DNA of 64,000 nucleotides from Merluccius polli. Lineage: Eukaryota; Chordata; Actinopteri; Gadiformes; Merlucciidae. Made by a program: the position numbers and the translations under genes. Below are positions 1-12,286 of this stretch, one piece after another; within the stretch, counting starts at the first letter, position 1, and each line of letters starts with the position of its first letter. Where the stretch lies: positions 186,001-250,000 of the forward strand of contig JAOPHQ010001136.1 of assembly GCA_030340625.1 (NCBI GenBank), read 5' to 3'. Under the pieces are notes generated by a model. It was not told the origin of the DNA, did no database searches, and saw only the letters and a program-made list of their open reading frames with translations.

Positions 1-320
1 CAAAAAAGCTATTAACCTTTTTAGTCGACTAGAGGTGACATGTGTTGTCTAGTTCAGGCACCATGCAAAAGCGCTGTGCGTGGTCTCTCCCACGGCAACG
101 TAGCCTATGTGCTCTGAAGTCTGAAGAACGTGATGTGGCGAAATGATGTCACGCCAAGGCCGTGGTGGAAATAGAGCAATTTAGCTGAGATAACATAGGC
201 ATGTGTGTGTGCGTGTTGTGGGGACCTGGTGTGTGTGTCTGTTTGTGTGTGCAGCTGTGCACGTGTGTGTGTTCAGTGGAGCGTGGTTTAATTTCACCTG
301 GGCTGACGAGGAGAGTAAGC

Positions 321-322
<2 letters not shown>

Positions 323-385
<63 letters not shown>
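323..385. repeat. (GA)n microsatellite
   Basis: About 31 uninterrupted GA dinucleotides. The flanks from 1 to 1,170 hold further short (TG)n and CATG-rich tracts, and I see no gene in them. Confidence 0.98.
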
Positions 386-388
<3 letters not shown>

Positions 389-1171
389 GAAGGTGAGCAT
401 ATGGAGAGACAGAAATAGCAGCATCCCATTATCATCACCTCCACCTGTCTGACTCTCACCTCTAATTACTTACTGCTAGACATTCGCAAATAGCAAAAGT
501 ACACAAGTGACAAGAGAGAGTGTGTGTGTGTATAAACATGTATATGTGTGTGTATGCATGCATGTATGTGCCTCTGTGTGCATGTTTTACCATGCATGTG
601 TGTATGCATGCATGCTCCTCTGTGCGTGAACACGCATGCGTATATGTTCACGTTTGCATGTATATACATGTATGTTCACAAGTGTATGTGTTTCTTTGCC
701 GCTTCTGTCTGTTTTGTGCACTTTTTCTATAACACTATGAAATTGAAATGAAATGTGCTGTTCATGTCCTCAATAGTCTACGATAGCTGTTACCGATCAG
801 TGTGTGTGTGTGTACGTGAAGATTAGACTTTTCTCTGCTCCCACCTAGAGAGTTGCATCCTGGGAAGTGGGGCTTAAGGATGGTCTAATCCTTGTCTTAA
901 TGTGACAGCTCAACTTCTCTGGATCAACCGTCACTATTAAACTGTTGTGTGAGCTCACGTGAACTCTGGAGGCACACACACACACACATTTCATAAGGGG
1001 ACATGCCAACACACACACCTGCCACTCACACACACACTTCATGTAATTTCAAAAATGTACATGAAATTTAATTTCATGTAATTTTATGTGTGTGTGAAGT
1101 CGGTATACTGTACTTCCCTACACATGTAAACACACATACATATGCACACACACACATACGCACACCCCCCC

Positions 1172-1316
1172 CCACACACACACACACATACATGCATACA
1201 TACATACATACATACATACATACATACATACATACATACATACATACATACATACATACATACATACATACATACATACATACATACATACATACATACA
1301 TACATGTGTGTGTGTG
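1172..1316. repeat. (CA)n / (TACA)n compound microsatellite
   Basis: A short CA run passes into about 25 TACA tetranucleotides and ends in TG. The open frames across it are artefacts of a repeat without stop codons. Confidence 0.98.
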
Positions 1317-1554
1317 TACTTCCCTGTGAAGCAGCAGATGTAGGGCAGGAATATTACAAATTGAGTCTTTGATGGCTTTTCAACAGCTTGAAACACAATG
1401 GTAGACACACACACACACGTTCATGAATACACTAAGGGCCCTCAAATCTAGGTCATATTTGAGTGTGTGTTGATAACTGTCCCTTCCCTTCAACAATAAC
1501 CTTTCCAGAGCATGCACACACACTCTCTCTGTATGTCTGTCTCTCTCTGTCTCT

Positions 1555-1556
1555 AT

Positions 1557-1640
<84 letters not shown>
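1555..1640. repeat. (TG)n microsatellite
   Basis: An uninterrupted TG tract of about 40 units with CT-rich flanks on both sides. Confidence 0.98.
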
Positions 1641-1641
<1 letters not shown>

Positions 1642-1886
1642 CGTGAGTCTCTCTCTCTCTCTATCCCAGACTCAGCAGGGCAGGTTAATAAGACCCCAGG
1701 GATATAGAGCAACTCTGGCCCCAGAACCTGAATTAATGCCCTGTCGCTTTATCATGGCCTCTAAACAACACTTCAAATACTTTGACCTCAAAATGAATGT
1801 TCATTCATAAAAGTTTTTATGGTGATAGTACAATGAGGTCTTTCATGGGGAGGGGTTCGATTTCCATTAGGGCCTCCGTGCTCGTA

Positions 1887-2365
1887 TGCACTCATGGTAT
1901 ACTAACACTCATGGTTTACTAACACTCATGTATACTAACACTCATGGTATAACACTCATGGTATACTAACACTCATTTACATTTACATTTAGGGCATTTA
2001 GCAGGCGCTTTTGTCTAAAGCGACTTACAATAAGTACACTTGTCAAAAGAAAGTGCAACAATAAATCGCTATCGGTACATTAAGGATTTCACAAGAACAA
2101 GTTTCAAGCACACCCAATTGCTAAGTTAACCCATTGCTAGTATACAACAGAGATAAGTGCAAAAATATTAATGTAAGTGCCAGGACATACAAACTTATGT
2201 GCAAAGTTTTTTGTTTTTTTTTATGGGAGGGGGAGGGGTAGTAGAGGAAGGAGGCTAAGCAGAGTCCAGATGGACTCTGAACAGGTGGGTCTTGACTCAT
2301 GGTTTACTAACACTCATGGTATACTAACACTCATGATATACTAACACTCATGGTATACTAACACC
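1887..2365. repeat. Tandem array of ~20-bp ACTCATGGTATACTAAC units, split by an L2 tail
   Basis: Imperfect copies of a unit of about 20 bp lie at 1,887-1,976 and resume at 2,295-2,365. The gap is exactly filled by an L2-type LINE 3' tail. ACTCAT borders the insert on both sides, but it is also the array unit, so it is weak evidence for a target duplication. Confidence 0.85.
1977..2294 (-). mobile_element. L2-clade LINE, 3'-terminal fragment
   Basis: On the minus strand this runs from a segment like 23,914-23,955 to the terminal hairpin-like tail with AAGTCGCTTT and AAAGCGCCTGCTAAATG. The same tail ends the longer L2 copy near 24,185-24,230. This is a 5'-truncated copy with no coding sequence, as expected from aborted target-primed reverse transcription. 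Confidence 0.85.
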
Positions 2366-2394
2366 CCTTGTATAAAAGCATCCACCAAACGCAT

Positions 2395-2545
2395 ATATTT
2401 AGATATTATATTAGTCCAGTGTTTGACCCCCAGTGTCCGCAGTTTACCTGTATCCTTCAGCAAGATGCCCCCCAACCCCTACCTGCTCAATGATGATGTG
2501 TGTTTGGATACAATTGTCTGCTAAAAATAATAAAATGGTAATAGC
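2395..2545 (+). mobile_element. Degenerate tRNA-derived SINE with L2-like tail
   Basis: A B-box-like segment (GTGTTTGACCCCCAG, about 2,417) is followed by a core with CCTTCAGCAAGATGCC and a tail related to the L2 terminus (TTTGGATACAATTGTCTGCTAAA). The A box is too diverged to place. Confidence 0.55.
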
Positions 2546-3603
2546 ACTAAAGTAAATGTTAACCACAAAAGGTTTTTTATTTCCTTTTCTATGTTCCATA
2601 GTCAGACATGGGTTTCAGTTTTTGAGGACATCCAATTGGCACATTTACCTAGAGACGATCGGGTACATTCTAATGAGGCTGAGTTGTGACATCACAAATG
2701 GTCCCGATGCTGTTCCTGAGTCACCTGTCGTACCGCGCTGACAATGTCTTCCTCCTGTGGGGAAAGTTGTGATGAAACGGTTAGAAAGAGGCTCCGGACA
2801 CCGTGTCAGGAGGGAAGTGCTGAATTTGGCAGATATAGGAAGTGTCCATTTTTGAGTCTCATTATCGGAGGGAATAATGGTTGGCACTGAGTGGAGCTCC
2901 AAAAAATAGTGTTTGCGCCGCTGGAAGTGTGGGTCAGCCTTATAACTCTATTGCCTTTTTTGAGGGGGACGTGTGTCTTGCGTATGTTCATCTGCTTTTA
3001 GACTGTGCCTGTACAAACGCATATGTGCATTTAATTCAAATGTGAATAATGTTAAAAATGCAATTTACTTGCTCTGCTATTGCTATGTTGGACATTGTGT
3101 GCATTATGATTACAGAAGTATGTTTACAGACATACGGTAATATACAATTTTAAATAGAAAGCACTCTATCTGAATTGGGGTAAATAAATAATAAATGCTT
3201 GCAACCTCATCTCGTATGCTTGTGTGGTTGTGACTTCAACCTACAATCCTCTGCATAAAATTCATTGTTGTCTGGCAGCACTTTCTGTGCCATCAATCTC
3301 TTGCTCTCTCTTTCTTACTCTCCCTCCGTCTCATTGTCTCTCCCTCCCTCCCCCGTCCCTCCCTCTCTCTCACCCAAGCTAAACTGCAGAGGCAGCATTG
3401 TATGGAGGCTGACAGCTTCCATACTCTGCCTCTCGCTCCTCCGCTCAGCAGAAAGTGTTGAACCCGTGCCAGGGACACTCAGGGGAGGCAGAGAGAGGGA
3501 GCTGGCCCCTGACCAGGCATTTTCACTACGTCTACCAGGGCGCTCAACTTCCTCCTTCAGTGTCTGTGTATATACTTTGTATACATGTGCGTTAATAAGT
3601 TAG
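2546..3603. other. Stretch without recognised feature
   Basis: No gene or element recognised. It holds a CT/CCCTC-rich tract near 3,300-3,370 and AT-rich sequence. The short open frames show no family resemblance. Confidence 0.5.
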
Positions 3604-3665
3604 CAAGTTAGCAAAGCTTTATTTATATAGAACTTTTTAAACCACACAATTACAATGTGCTTCAC
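3604..3665 (-). mobile_element. LINE 3' tail fragment (L2/CR1-like)
   Basis: Read on minus, it ends in a CTATATAAATAAAGCTTTGCT-like terminus of the type that closes fish L2/CR1-like LINEs. Only the tail is present. The following 3,666-4,559 is AT-rich with no recognised gene. Confidence 0.5.
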
Positions 3666-4559
3666 ACACACACACAACAAATATAAATGTAAGTAAATCA
3701 GTAAATAAATACAATATAAAACACAGCACAATGAGAGACAGACCAAACAAAAACAAACCAAAAGATATTTTATTGTTTGTTTTTCAAGATTTTTATCTTG
3801 TAACTATATCAATATAGTTACAAGATACAAACATTACAGTATAAAACAAGCACAATGACAGACAGGCATTTTACCTTTAGGCAAACAAGCATAGGAAACT
3901 TCTAACACCACACACAGACACACACACACCATGTATTTTATTGTAATCATGTGCACATTTGTATGTTATCTGACTAGTCTGCAGCTACAGTGTTTTGTTC
4001 CTGTTGGTGTTGAAATTACTCAGTAGATGTTTGTTGTCCTCTTTTGAAGGCACAAGATGATGTCATTACATGTGCCAACGATAACGTGACACTATAGGAG
4101 AAACGTTTGAAGTCTGACAGGGGCTTTTTATATTATGCAGTAGGTTAGCAGTTAGCATATTATGCTTTTATTTTTTTGGTTAGGGTTAGAGATCATCTTC
4201 AAAATAAAAGCAAGCCTTAGTCATCTATGTGGTGTAAAGTGTCTGAGTAGTACTGAGAAAAGCGTGATATAAATATAACGTATAATTCTATGTTGAGTCT
4301 CTTATAAAGGAACATAGAAAATAGTTTTAAAAAAATGTTGCTTTGTTGTTACGCAAATCAAAGCAGTTTGTCTGCATCGTGTTATGTAAAAGTGCTATTG
4401 GCCTTATGAATAGGTATGATTCCTCATAGTTAGTCCCTTCTGGAAGAAAGACTTTGACAGTTCAGTTGCTTTATGGACACAACTTGTCACCAACAGTGGC
4501 AGTTCACTTTTTCTATTTTCTTCTTTTTTCCTGGAGTTTGTCTGTCATTCCCTGAATGT

Positions 4560-5135
4560 AAGGCAAGGCAAGGCAGCTTTATTTATACTGTATAGCGCAT
4601 TTCATACACAATGGCAACTCAATGCGCTTTACATAGAACAAATATTTAACAGTAAGAATTGAAATTAAAAAAAATAAGGGTTAGGGTTAGGGTTATAAAA
4701 AATAAAACCAACTACAGAAGAATAGAAAGAGAAAGAAATAAAATACTATAATAGAGCAGCATAAAATAATGATGTAAAAGGACATAGTGCAAATGAAAGT
4801 TTACAATTTAAAGTGCTTTGAACGAGCTCAATCATAAGCACAGGAGAAGAGAAGTGTTTTTAACCTGGATTTAAAAATGTTCACAGTTGGGGCTGATTTC
4901 AGTTCAGCTGGTAGTTTGTTCCAGTTTTGTGCAGCATAACAGCTGAAAGCTGCTTCACCATGTTTAGTTTGAACTCTGGGCTCCACTATCTGACCTGAGT
5001 CAGTAGATCTCAGAGCCCTACTGGGTTTGTATTCTACTAAGATATCATTCATGTATTCTGGACCTAAACCATTCAGTGATTTGTAGACCAGTAGCAGAAC
5101 TTTAAAATATATTCTATAGCTGACTGTATGTATGT
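4560..5135 (-). mobile_element. L2-clade LINE, 5'-truncated copy with the C-terminal end of ORF2
   Basis: The minus strand encodes about 100 residues (4,828-5,135) nearly identical to the end of the L2 at 47,590-47,986, with the shared motifs YMNDILVEYKPSRALRST and NWNKLPAELKSAP. The 3' end closes with the same AATAAAGCTGCC terminus and (AAGGC)n tail. The endonuclease and RT are absent. A GGGTTA telomere-like tract lies at 4,677-4,695 within the 3' UTR. The copy cannot mobilise itself. Confidence 0.88.
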
Positions 5136-5436
5136 ATGATGTATTATAACTCATTTACATTTCATAATTACACTTGTACATTTTTACTTTGACTCCAATA
5201 AAATATTCTAAAATAATTTTAATCCATTAGCATGTTGACAACATGGTTTTAATAATGTGTTTGCTGTGGAGTAAGGTTCACCAACCGCAGGGTTCACTGG
5301 GTAACATCTTGACAGTTGACATTCCCATCTGCACGCGCATGCACGTGCATGCTGACAGCAGCCACGTGAATACACACACACGCACACGCACACACATTCA
5401 TTCTACATTGTTTACTGCACCTTCTTTGAAAACCAT

Positions 5437-5471
<35 letters not shown>

Positions 5472-6537
5472 CCACCCTCTTTCTCCTCTATCATTCTGTC
5501 TTTATCTGACTCTCTCTCTGTCCCCCTCTCTCTCTATGTCTCCCTCTCTGTCTATCTGCTACTTTCTCCACTTTACTATCCTTCCTTCCACAGCTCAAAT
5601 CCATTTTGTGGCTAAAAAGGGTTTTTTATCTTGAGTGCTGCCAAAAGCCTAGAGACAATGTGAAATGTCTTCCCCCTCATCTCAAACTTCTCTGTGCTTT
5701 GTTTTTGAAAAATGCTCTCTCTCTCTCTCTCTCTCTGAAAAAGATACTGTTTGTTCTAGTTCTTGACGTTTCTATTCTAGGTTTATGTTCTCATCAAACT
5801 CTTATTCAGTCACTCTCAAGTTAAGAGAATATATTCAAAAACACAAGTCTATCTATAAGATCCTGTCAGCATGCAACAAACACTACCAGAACCAAACCAG
5901 AACCATGCTGGAGGTCTCTGGAGTATGCCCAAGCGACGTGACGTTGGGGGGGGGATATGGAGTGTTGAGGTGGGGGAGAGAGGGGCCATGTCCACTGCCT
6001 CATCCTTGAGTAGGACACCCATTCCTGCCCTACCTGCTCCTGAAGGAGCAATGGGCAGGATGTCACCCCAGTTAATTTCTGTGTGGGGAAATCCAGTTTC
6101 AAATTATTTCTTTATTTTAGACTTAGAATTACAGCTAGACTGTTTTTTGCAATAAAATTCACGCCAGACCAAAAATAACTTGAGCGTGATGTAACTGAAG
6201 GTCAGCTGAACACTAGAGCTAAGGTGGATGTCGAGTCAGGTGGATGTCGAGATGAAGTGACTGCAAACTATAGAAGTGTGTCACGGAAATGTTGAATTGG
6301 TCTCAAGGCTTTGAGGCTCTTGACCTTGCGATTTTAGTGTTACCTTCATGTTCAAGTTCATTTTTTGGTCTGCATGTGCATGTTGCAATACAAAAACAAT
6401 TACAGCTGTAATTCTAGTTTGAACTCACTGTAAGTTGCTTTTGATATCAGTCTCTGCTGACTAACGAGTACATTTGCAGCTTCACTCTCTTTCCCCATTG
6501 ATTTGGAAAGTCAACTGGGGATTAATTATTTATCTTA
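5136..6537. other. CT-rich intergenic stretch
   Basis: (CT)n tracts lie at 5,439-5,468 and 5,715-5,737, with pyrimidine-rich DNA between. No gene recognised. Confidence 0.6.
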
Positions 6538-6689
6538 ATTAATCTTGCTTATCCAAAGCGACTTACAGTGAATACAGAGACAGGTCATTAATGAGCAGGT
6601 AGGCGTTAGACATCTTGCTCAAGGATGCTCTCGATCAAGGTAGGTGGATACATCAGGGATTAAACCCAGGAACTTAGCCAGTACCCTAC
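6538..6689 (-). mobile_element. tRNA-derived SINE with L2-type tail
   Basis: On minus, a B-box-like GGGTTTAATCCC (about 6,655) is followed by a CTTGAGCAAGATG core and ends in CTGTAAGTCGCTTTGGATAAG at about 6,550-6,570, the L2 tail motif. The A-box half appears cut off by the LTR that starts at 6,690. Confidence 0.65.
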
Positions 6690-7773
6690 TGTGAGGGACC
6701 GCCGCGGTCACCCCAAGCGGGGATGAGGCAGGCCAGAGAGGCAGAGGCAAAAAGTCGAGGATGGCTCATAGATAGGCAAACGTGATATTTATTTGTACAG
6801 TGCAGCTCCCCAAAATCCCAAACAAAAACTGATCAAAAGAAAATAAAAATATATACATGCATGACCTGCTACTTTACCTTTTACACACTGGCAACCAAAG
6901 GAAAGCATAGTATAGCAACCTGGAGTTTCAGTAGGAAGCCTCACACCAAGCATTACCTACCCCTCACTCTACCAAACACAGAATGAGGGCCATGTTAAAT
7001 AGCCCAACCTTCAACCCAAGTTGGACCCATGATTGACAGGTGGTCCATACTATTACACAGGGGTTCCCTAAACCAAGGTGGCTATACAACATATATTAGC
7101 CCCATTCATACATGTTCAAAAATGACTGAAAACACACTCACAATTCCCCATCACCAACACAATACCATATTAACAACACCCCCGCTAAAATACACATTCA
7201 TACATGAAATACCCAACACCAAACACCCCTGTACACAATGACAGTGTTCCCCGCTCAAACAGCCGTTCAAAAACCCTGCTCCCCCAGTGGCGCGGTTTCG
7301 CTTAGGAGACAGTTCAGCTGATGGGCGTGTGGTGCGTGAGTAGAGTGTATGCATTTACGGAGGGGAATGAAAGTGAATATTGCTGAGGTGCTGAGGCATA
7401 AAGTGGGTACCTGCACTAATATGCCGTGGATGTTGTGGGTGAGTATGTAGCAACCGGGAGAAATGTTTATGAATGTGGAAAGTGAACGTAACATGTTTTA
7501 GTGACCGCGATATACACGCGAGTGTTGCCACGCGTTCAATGGCGGCTCACCGACACCAAACATTGGCGTCTCCCTTCCCAGTGCCCACAAGCATTTCCCC
7601 ACACATTACCCAATATACATTATCAGTGCGTGCGTGTCTCGCTCTCTCTCTCTCTCGCGGCTACAATGCGATGTCGGGAGTACCTCGCATTGACGCATTG
7701 AGTACATCGCAACAAGCGCGGCTCATACAGAGTCCATAAGCGCGGTGAGAGGGGGAGAATTCACCTTCTCACA
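6690..7773 (-). mobile_element. Probable solo LTR
   Basis: Read on minus, it starts TGTGAGAAGG and ends GGTCCCTCACA, the TG...CA form of an LTR. It has an AAATAAATAT poly(A) signal about 100 bp before its end. No internal retroelement sequence adjoins it, and the flanking pentamers (CCTAC left, CCTTA right) match only in part, so the call is tentative. Confidence 0.45.
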
Positions 7774-8616
7774 CCTTAGGCGGTGGGCCGAAGCCCCTTA
7801 TCTGTTCATCTAAACCAAATCAATGATGGCCTAGCTGGGCTTCTAAAGTTTTGAAGATTGTTTTTTTTCTAACGATAAACCGGTTGTTGCCACTTCCATT
7901 TTGCGCGCACTTTCTCAAAAACATAGTGTGAATGTTTAGTAAAATTCGAGGCAAACGCCATGGCCTGCCATATCAGCTGAACCAATAGTGCGATCGGATG
8001 CTGGAATACGGATATTATTAGCCAATCAGACGGAGCTTTATTTGCAGCTGTTTCCTCGAAGATTCAGCGGACATCGTCGGTGTTTGGTAGCAGTGTCAGA
8101 TCCACAACTATCGGGAAAGAAACGTGTTTTAAGGTAAGAATAAATTTGATTAAAATGTGTCAGCTCCATAAAATGTATGTTTTGCAAACCATCTTATTCA
8201 CACATGCAAGCGTGCAGCTTTAGCTTTCTAATGCGCCGCAGTTAATATAGCTTACAAGATTGACAGATGAAATAGCCTTGCTATGCTACTTCATTGATTC
8301 CTCACGAACCTTTCCTAAAATGTAAATGTAATCGACATAGAGTAGATGTTCATAAACCAGGCGAACACAGTACTTTCTTGGCTCAGAAATATTTAATTAT
8401 TAACAGACTTTGAGCCAAACAAATAACAAGCTAGCTGCGTAACAAGACAGCTAGCTAGCAGCTTAAGTCAGGGTCATTTTTTAATGTTGGAACTAAAAGC
8501 TAGAACTAAAAGTATTTGTTCCTATTCTGAAACTAAAAGCTAGAACTAAAAGTGCACATTAAACAGAGCAGGACAGTAATGCAGGCTACATGGCACTTAA
8601 AGCACCACTTCTTCAT

Positions 8617-9526
8617 CTAGTCCTCGTCTATGTTCCCATTGTCACAATGTATGCAAAGGCACAGGTTGGTACATGGCAGTTCATGGAGTTTGCATGTGCA
8701 TCTGCCCTTAACACAGTTTGTTTTTTTACAGGAGCAGTGAACAAGCTCAAGAATTGCCTCCAGTGTCAGGTCTCTAGCTGTTGGCGGCCATGGGAGCTTT
8801 GGTGATTTCTTTGCCGTCTCTTGGATTATGGTTTTCAGTGTGAGTGCTGCATGATATAATAGCCTAGCATCATTGATGGTGGGATCTTCAACTTGTCCTC
8901 TACTTGTCATTTCTTCTTCACTGTCTTCAGATGAGGAGGAAGAAGAGCAGGTGACTGCTTCATGGATGATCTCTTCAGCTGACAGATTGTCCACATACAC
9001 AAGGTAGGTTGCAGATGCTTTGTGGAATTTTAAGTGGGGATGGGACTTGTGAAGTCGGGCCTTTAATGACTGAGGCTTATATACTATGTTTACTTTCTCT
9101 GTCTGCTGTAAAATTCCCTCAAAAAGCAAATTCAACTTTGATAGGCGAAGCACCTCCTTTTCCTTCACTAGTCTCTCCTCAATGACAGTCTCACAGAAAA
9201 GCTTGTAACCATTTTCATACAAGTTGCCATCAGTTTTTTCCGTTTTTGTTTTTGACAGGTACAGGCACCGGTTGTAATCACTGAAGCAGGTGGGGTGGTA
9301 TCGCGCCTCACTGGCAACCAAGTCGCGACCTTGGATCTGAAGGAGAGACTCATCCTTTCTTCCTTGAGCTGCCACAAGCAATTTCCCAGCACTTATAGTC
9401 TCACACTGACAGAGTTTTTCCCTGATCCGTTTTCTGCTATGTCTCTCAACAATGTGTTTGACACCCTTGCAAATTAGACACTGTACAGGTAGCAGATGTG
9501 GTGCTCTCTTGAATGTACAGAAATTG
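8617..9526 (-). CDS. Transposon-encoded cysteine-rich protein, terminal exon
   Basis: An open frame of about 300 codons on minus, from a likely splice acceptor near 9,526 to the stop at 8,617. The first part has a CLICKG cysteine pair. The motif EARYHPTCFSDY follows near residue 80, then an acidic Ser/Glu-rich linker (SSSSSSEDSEEE), then a C-terminal cluster CSCKKTNC-x-GRCTCK and CTNLCLC that resembles a tesmin/TSO1-type CXC zinc-binding domain. Such proteins recur as multicopy, probably transposon-derived families in fish. I recognise no catalytic triad, so the biochemical role is unknown. It lies inside TIR-bounded DNA and probably belongs to that transposon. Confidence 0.6.
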
Positions 9527-10046
9527 CTTGTTTATGACCTTAGAGCTCGTTTTACTGGAGTCTCCTCACCATCTTCTGTTTCTGTCCCTACCTCTAGCCC
9601 TAAAAGATGAACAGAAGACAGCAGATTTAGGCTATATCCTTCATAATTAATGTAGAAAACCTGTTTGTTACTGGATTGTTGTGTTTCTCTTCCTTTTGTT
9701 CATTGTGTGTGTGAGAGAGAATAAAACATTCTTATAGTGCACCCTTTTCCCTTTTTTGACTTGACTAAATGCTTTGCCAGCACTCTAACAGAAGTACATA
9801 CAATTTCAAATCCACCAAAGCGGGGATTGACGGAATAAGTTGGAGAACCACTGGTCTAAACCATTGTAATTACACCATGTAGTACTAAAATTACTATCAT
9901 GAAGCCAACTCCTTCTCTTGTATGTTTTGAACCATTATGTGGTGGTATTTTCCTCTAAACACTGTTTCTCGACAGATTCAAACTTGGACTGGGTTCAAAC
10001 TCAATATTAAGTTCACCTATTAGTTCATAGGCCATCTCATATGTCT

Positions 10047-10280
10047 TTACAAACCTTCATTCGCAGCTTCCTTCTCTCTTCTCTTCTGTGCTCTTTTGAT
10101 TTTGGTGACATTTATGAAATGGCAGTAGCATTGCCTATGATAGCCACTGCTGGTTGGCACTGCAGTAGTAGGCTCATGGCATGTTAAATTAAATTTCTGA
10201 ACTGCCTCCTCTGCTACATCACTCTCTGGACAACCTAGATCTCTATGTGGTCGTCTCCCTTCGATACATGCATACAGCAC
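10047..10280 (-). CDS. Upstream exon of the same transposon protein
   Basis: A 77-codon minus-strand frame. It contains GYHRQCYCHFINVTKIKRAQKRR, a His/Cys motif of the same style as EARYHPTCFSDY in the downstream exon, followed by a basic stretch. It runs into a possible donor (GAATGAAG then GTTTGT) at about 10,052. The first ATG at 10,280 may be the protein start. Joining to the downstream exon is inferred from strand, order and motif kinship; exons may be missing between them. Confidence 0.5.
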   Translation of the reverse strand: MLYACIEGRRPHRDLGCPESDVAEEAVQKFNLTCHEPTTAVPTSSGYHRQCYCHFINVTKIKRAQKRREKEAANEGL

Positions 10281-11561
10281 TCCATCATTTTATTCAGACC
10301 ATGCTGCCTAGCAAACATGAGTGAGAATTGTACAAACTAGCTTATTATCACGTGGTGATCTTAACAGTGATATGATAGGTGAAATTCACAAGCAAAACAT
10401 TGCAACATTGTATTGAAGTCAAGGCATTTATTAAAGAAGATCACAAAGAAATAAGGACATCGTATGGCAGCAGAATAAAGAGAAATCACATCTTAATACG
10501 GTAAAAACAATCACCTGTACTTTCACATTAAGGGCTTTTTTATCAAGTTAAATAGGCCGACAGACTGAGTTAACTAAAAAATCCATCTCCTCCTTATTGT
10601 CTCCACACCGGGTTTGTTGACATAAACGTCACCCACGCGGCTATTTTACAGACACGCGATTGGACAATTACAGTAAGTACGTCATATATTTGGGACCCTG
10701 GACGTAGTTGCCCATTGTGTTTGCCAGGAAAAGTTAGCTGAATAACTTATCAGCTTTCAAATATGCGAGACAATTAGGAGTGGCAACAATTTTTGCTCGG
10801 TTTGTTGGCAATTCTAGAGATGATCTACAAAAAAACAGGTTAGCCATCGTTTGTACAGTGTCGATAACACGATACGGCCTCTCGGCCCACCGCCTACCTA
10901 CACTACACTATCCTTCACCACACTGTTAACAATGCCTGTTTCTCTGTCTCTGAGTGGGTATCATTTCAGAAGTTGTGTTCAACCAATGGAAAGATTCTAG
11001 TGAGAGGCTGCTAGCCTAATGTTACACACACACACACACACACACACAAATATTGCCCTTGTTCTAAAGAGGGAATTATATGTTTGTGTTGTTGTGTGTC
11101 CGTTGTAGAGCTAACGCATGAACACACACACAGACACACACACAGGCTACAATTGGCTATGTGTATGGGTTACTGTAAGCGGGAAATCTGTAGATGAACT
11201 GTTAAATCTGCAGACACAGAATGAAAACATGGACACAGATAAATACTGGAACACACACACACACACACACTGCTGCTTATTGACCGCTCTGCACTGGGTC
11301 AGCATCTCTGTTAATGGGATGCATGTCGCTGATTAGGCTCTGTCTGTTGTTATCTAAATGACTGATCGAGGGTCTATTCCCCCCCTCAATAACTGTACCC
11401 TAAGCAAGTAAAGGAGGAGCGAAGGAGAAGTTAACCGGGAAAGACAATAATGTATGTTAGAACAAACAGATGGGGATATATATATATGCTGATGTCCCCA
11501 CTTTAGAGAGACTAAAGACTAAAGAATTGTGAAGTAGAATATTAAGTACTTGCCAAGTGAG

Positions 11562-11680
11562 GGATAATGTACAGTGAGCTGGTCATTATTGCGAAATAAA
11601 ACCAGACAGGGTGATACAGGTCTTTAATCACCCTGAAGGGGTTTATTTTACAATAATGACCAGCTTGTTATACATTATCC
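11562..11680. mobile_element. Foldback MITE remnant
   Basis: A near-complete inverted repeat. The left arm starts GGATAATGTA and contains GCTGGTCATTATTG. The right arm contains CAATAATGACCAGC and ends TACATTATCC. The loop itself pairs AGGGTGAT with ATCACCCT. Confidence 0.75.
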
Positions 11681-12286
11681 TGCTTATTATGCAACTACTT
11701 ACTAAATAAATCAATTATTTGACACAAAATTTAACAACAAAAAATGATTTTATTGATTCAGAAATTATTTGGTCTGTTAGATTTTACGACTGAAAATAGC
11801 AACGGTCTCTTATTCATAGCAGCGGCCTGCTATTCAGAAATATCAGACCGCAGAATGCCATAATTGTGACGAATAAATACCTGGAGGTATTCGATTTTGG
11901 TTATTCATGCATATAAGTATTTGAAGGGATTTCTTGTGATGAATATTCAGCCTTCATTACTGTGCCTTTGTGTCCTCAAGATACTGTGATGACGGTATGA
12001 CATATTGATTGTATGATGTGTTGATAATTTGTCTACTGTTTGTTGGCTACGGCCCATGTATTCTTTGAGACACACCAAGGTGAATGCCGTCCACTTTAGA
12101 GATGCGACAGTTTTCCTCCTGTTTAGTGGGGGGTTTTCCCGAATTAAGTCGGTTGGTGATGTTGATGTTGACCCACGGTAACCAATCCGTGGTTTTTTTT
12201 CTTTTTGCTTGAATTTATACTCACCATTTTTAGACCTTATATGATACATTGCACTAATAATTCGTAGTATGGTCATCAGTGATGAC

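Larger units (their letters stand above)
7777..10896 (-). mobile_element. 3.1-kb DNA transposon, TIR TAGGCGGTGGGCCGA
   Basis: The first 15 bases at 7,777 match exactly the reverse complement of the last 15 ending at 10,896. Weaker similarity continues inward; both sides contain a TTGTTGCCACT-like block. Possible 3-bp target duplication CCT. The interior encodes two exons on minus. I cannot assign the superfamily. The middle (9,530-10,040) shows no further exon, so coding parts may be lost. Confidence 0.7.

Noticed and set aside
149..1810. Several open frames over GA, TG and TACA tracts
   Set aside because: Low-complexity repeats without stop codons; no domain and no start context.
4677..4695. 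Interstitial telomere from a chromosome fusion
   Set aside because: Only about three GGGTTA units, located in the 3' UTR of an L2 fragment; far too short.
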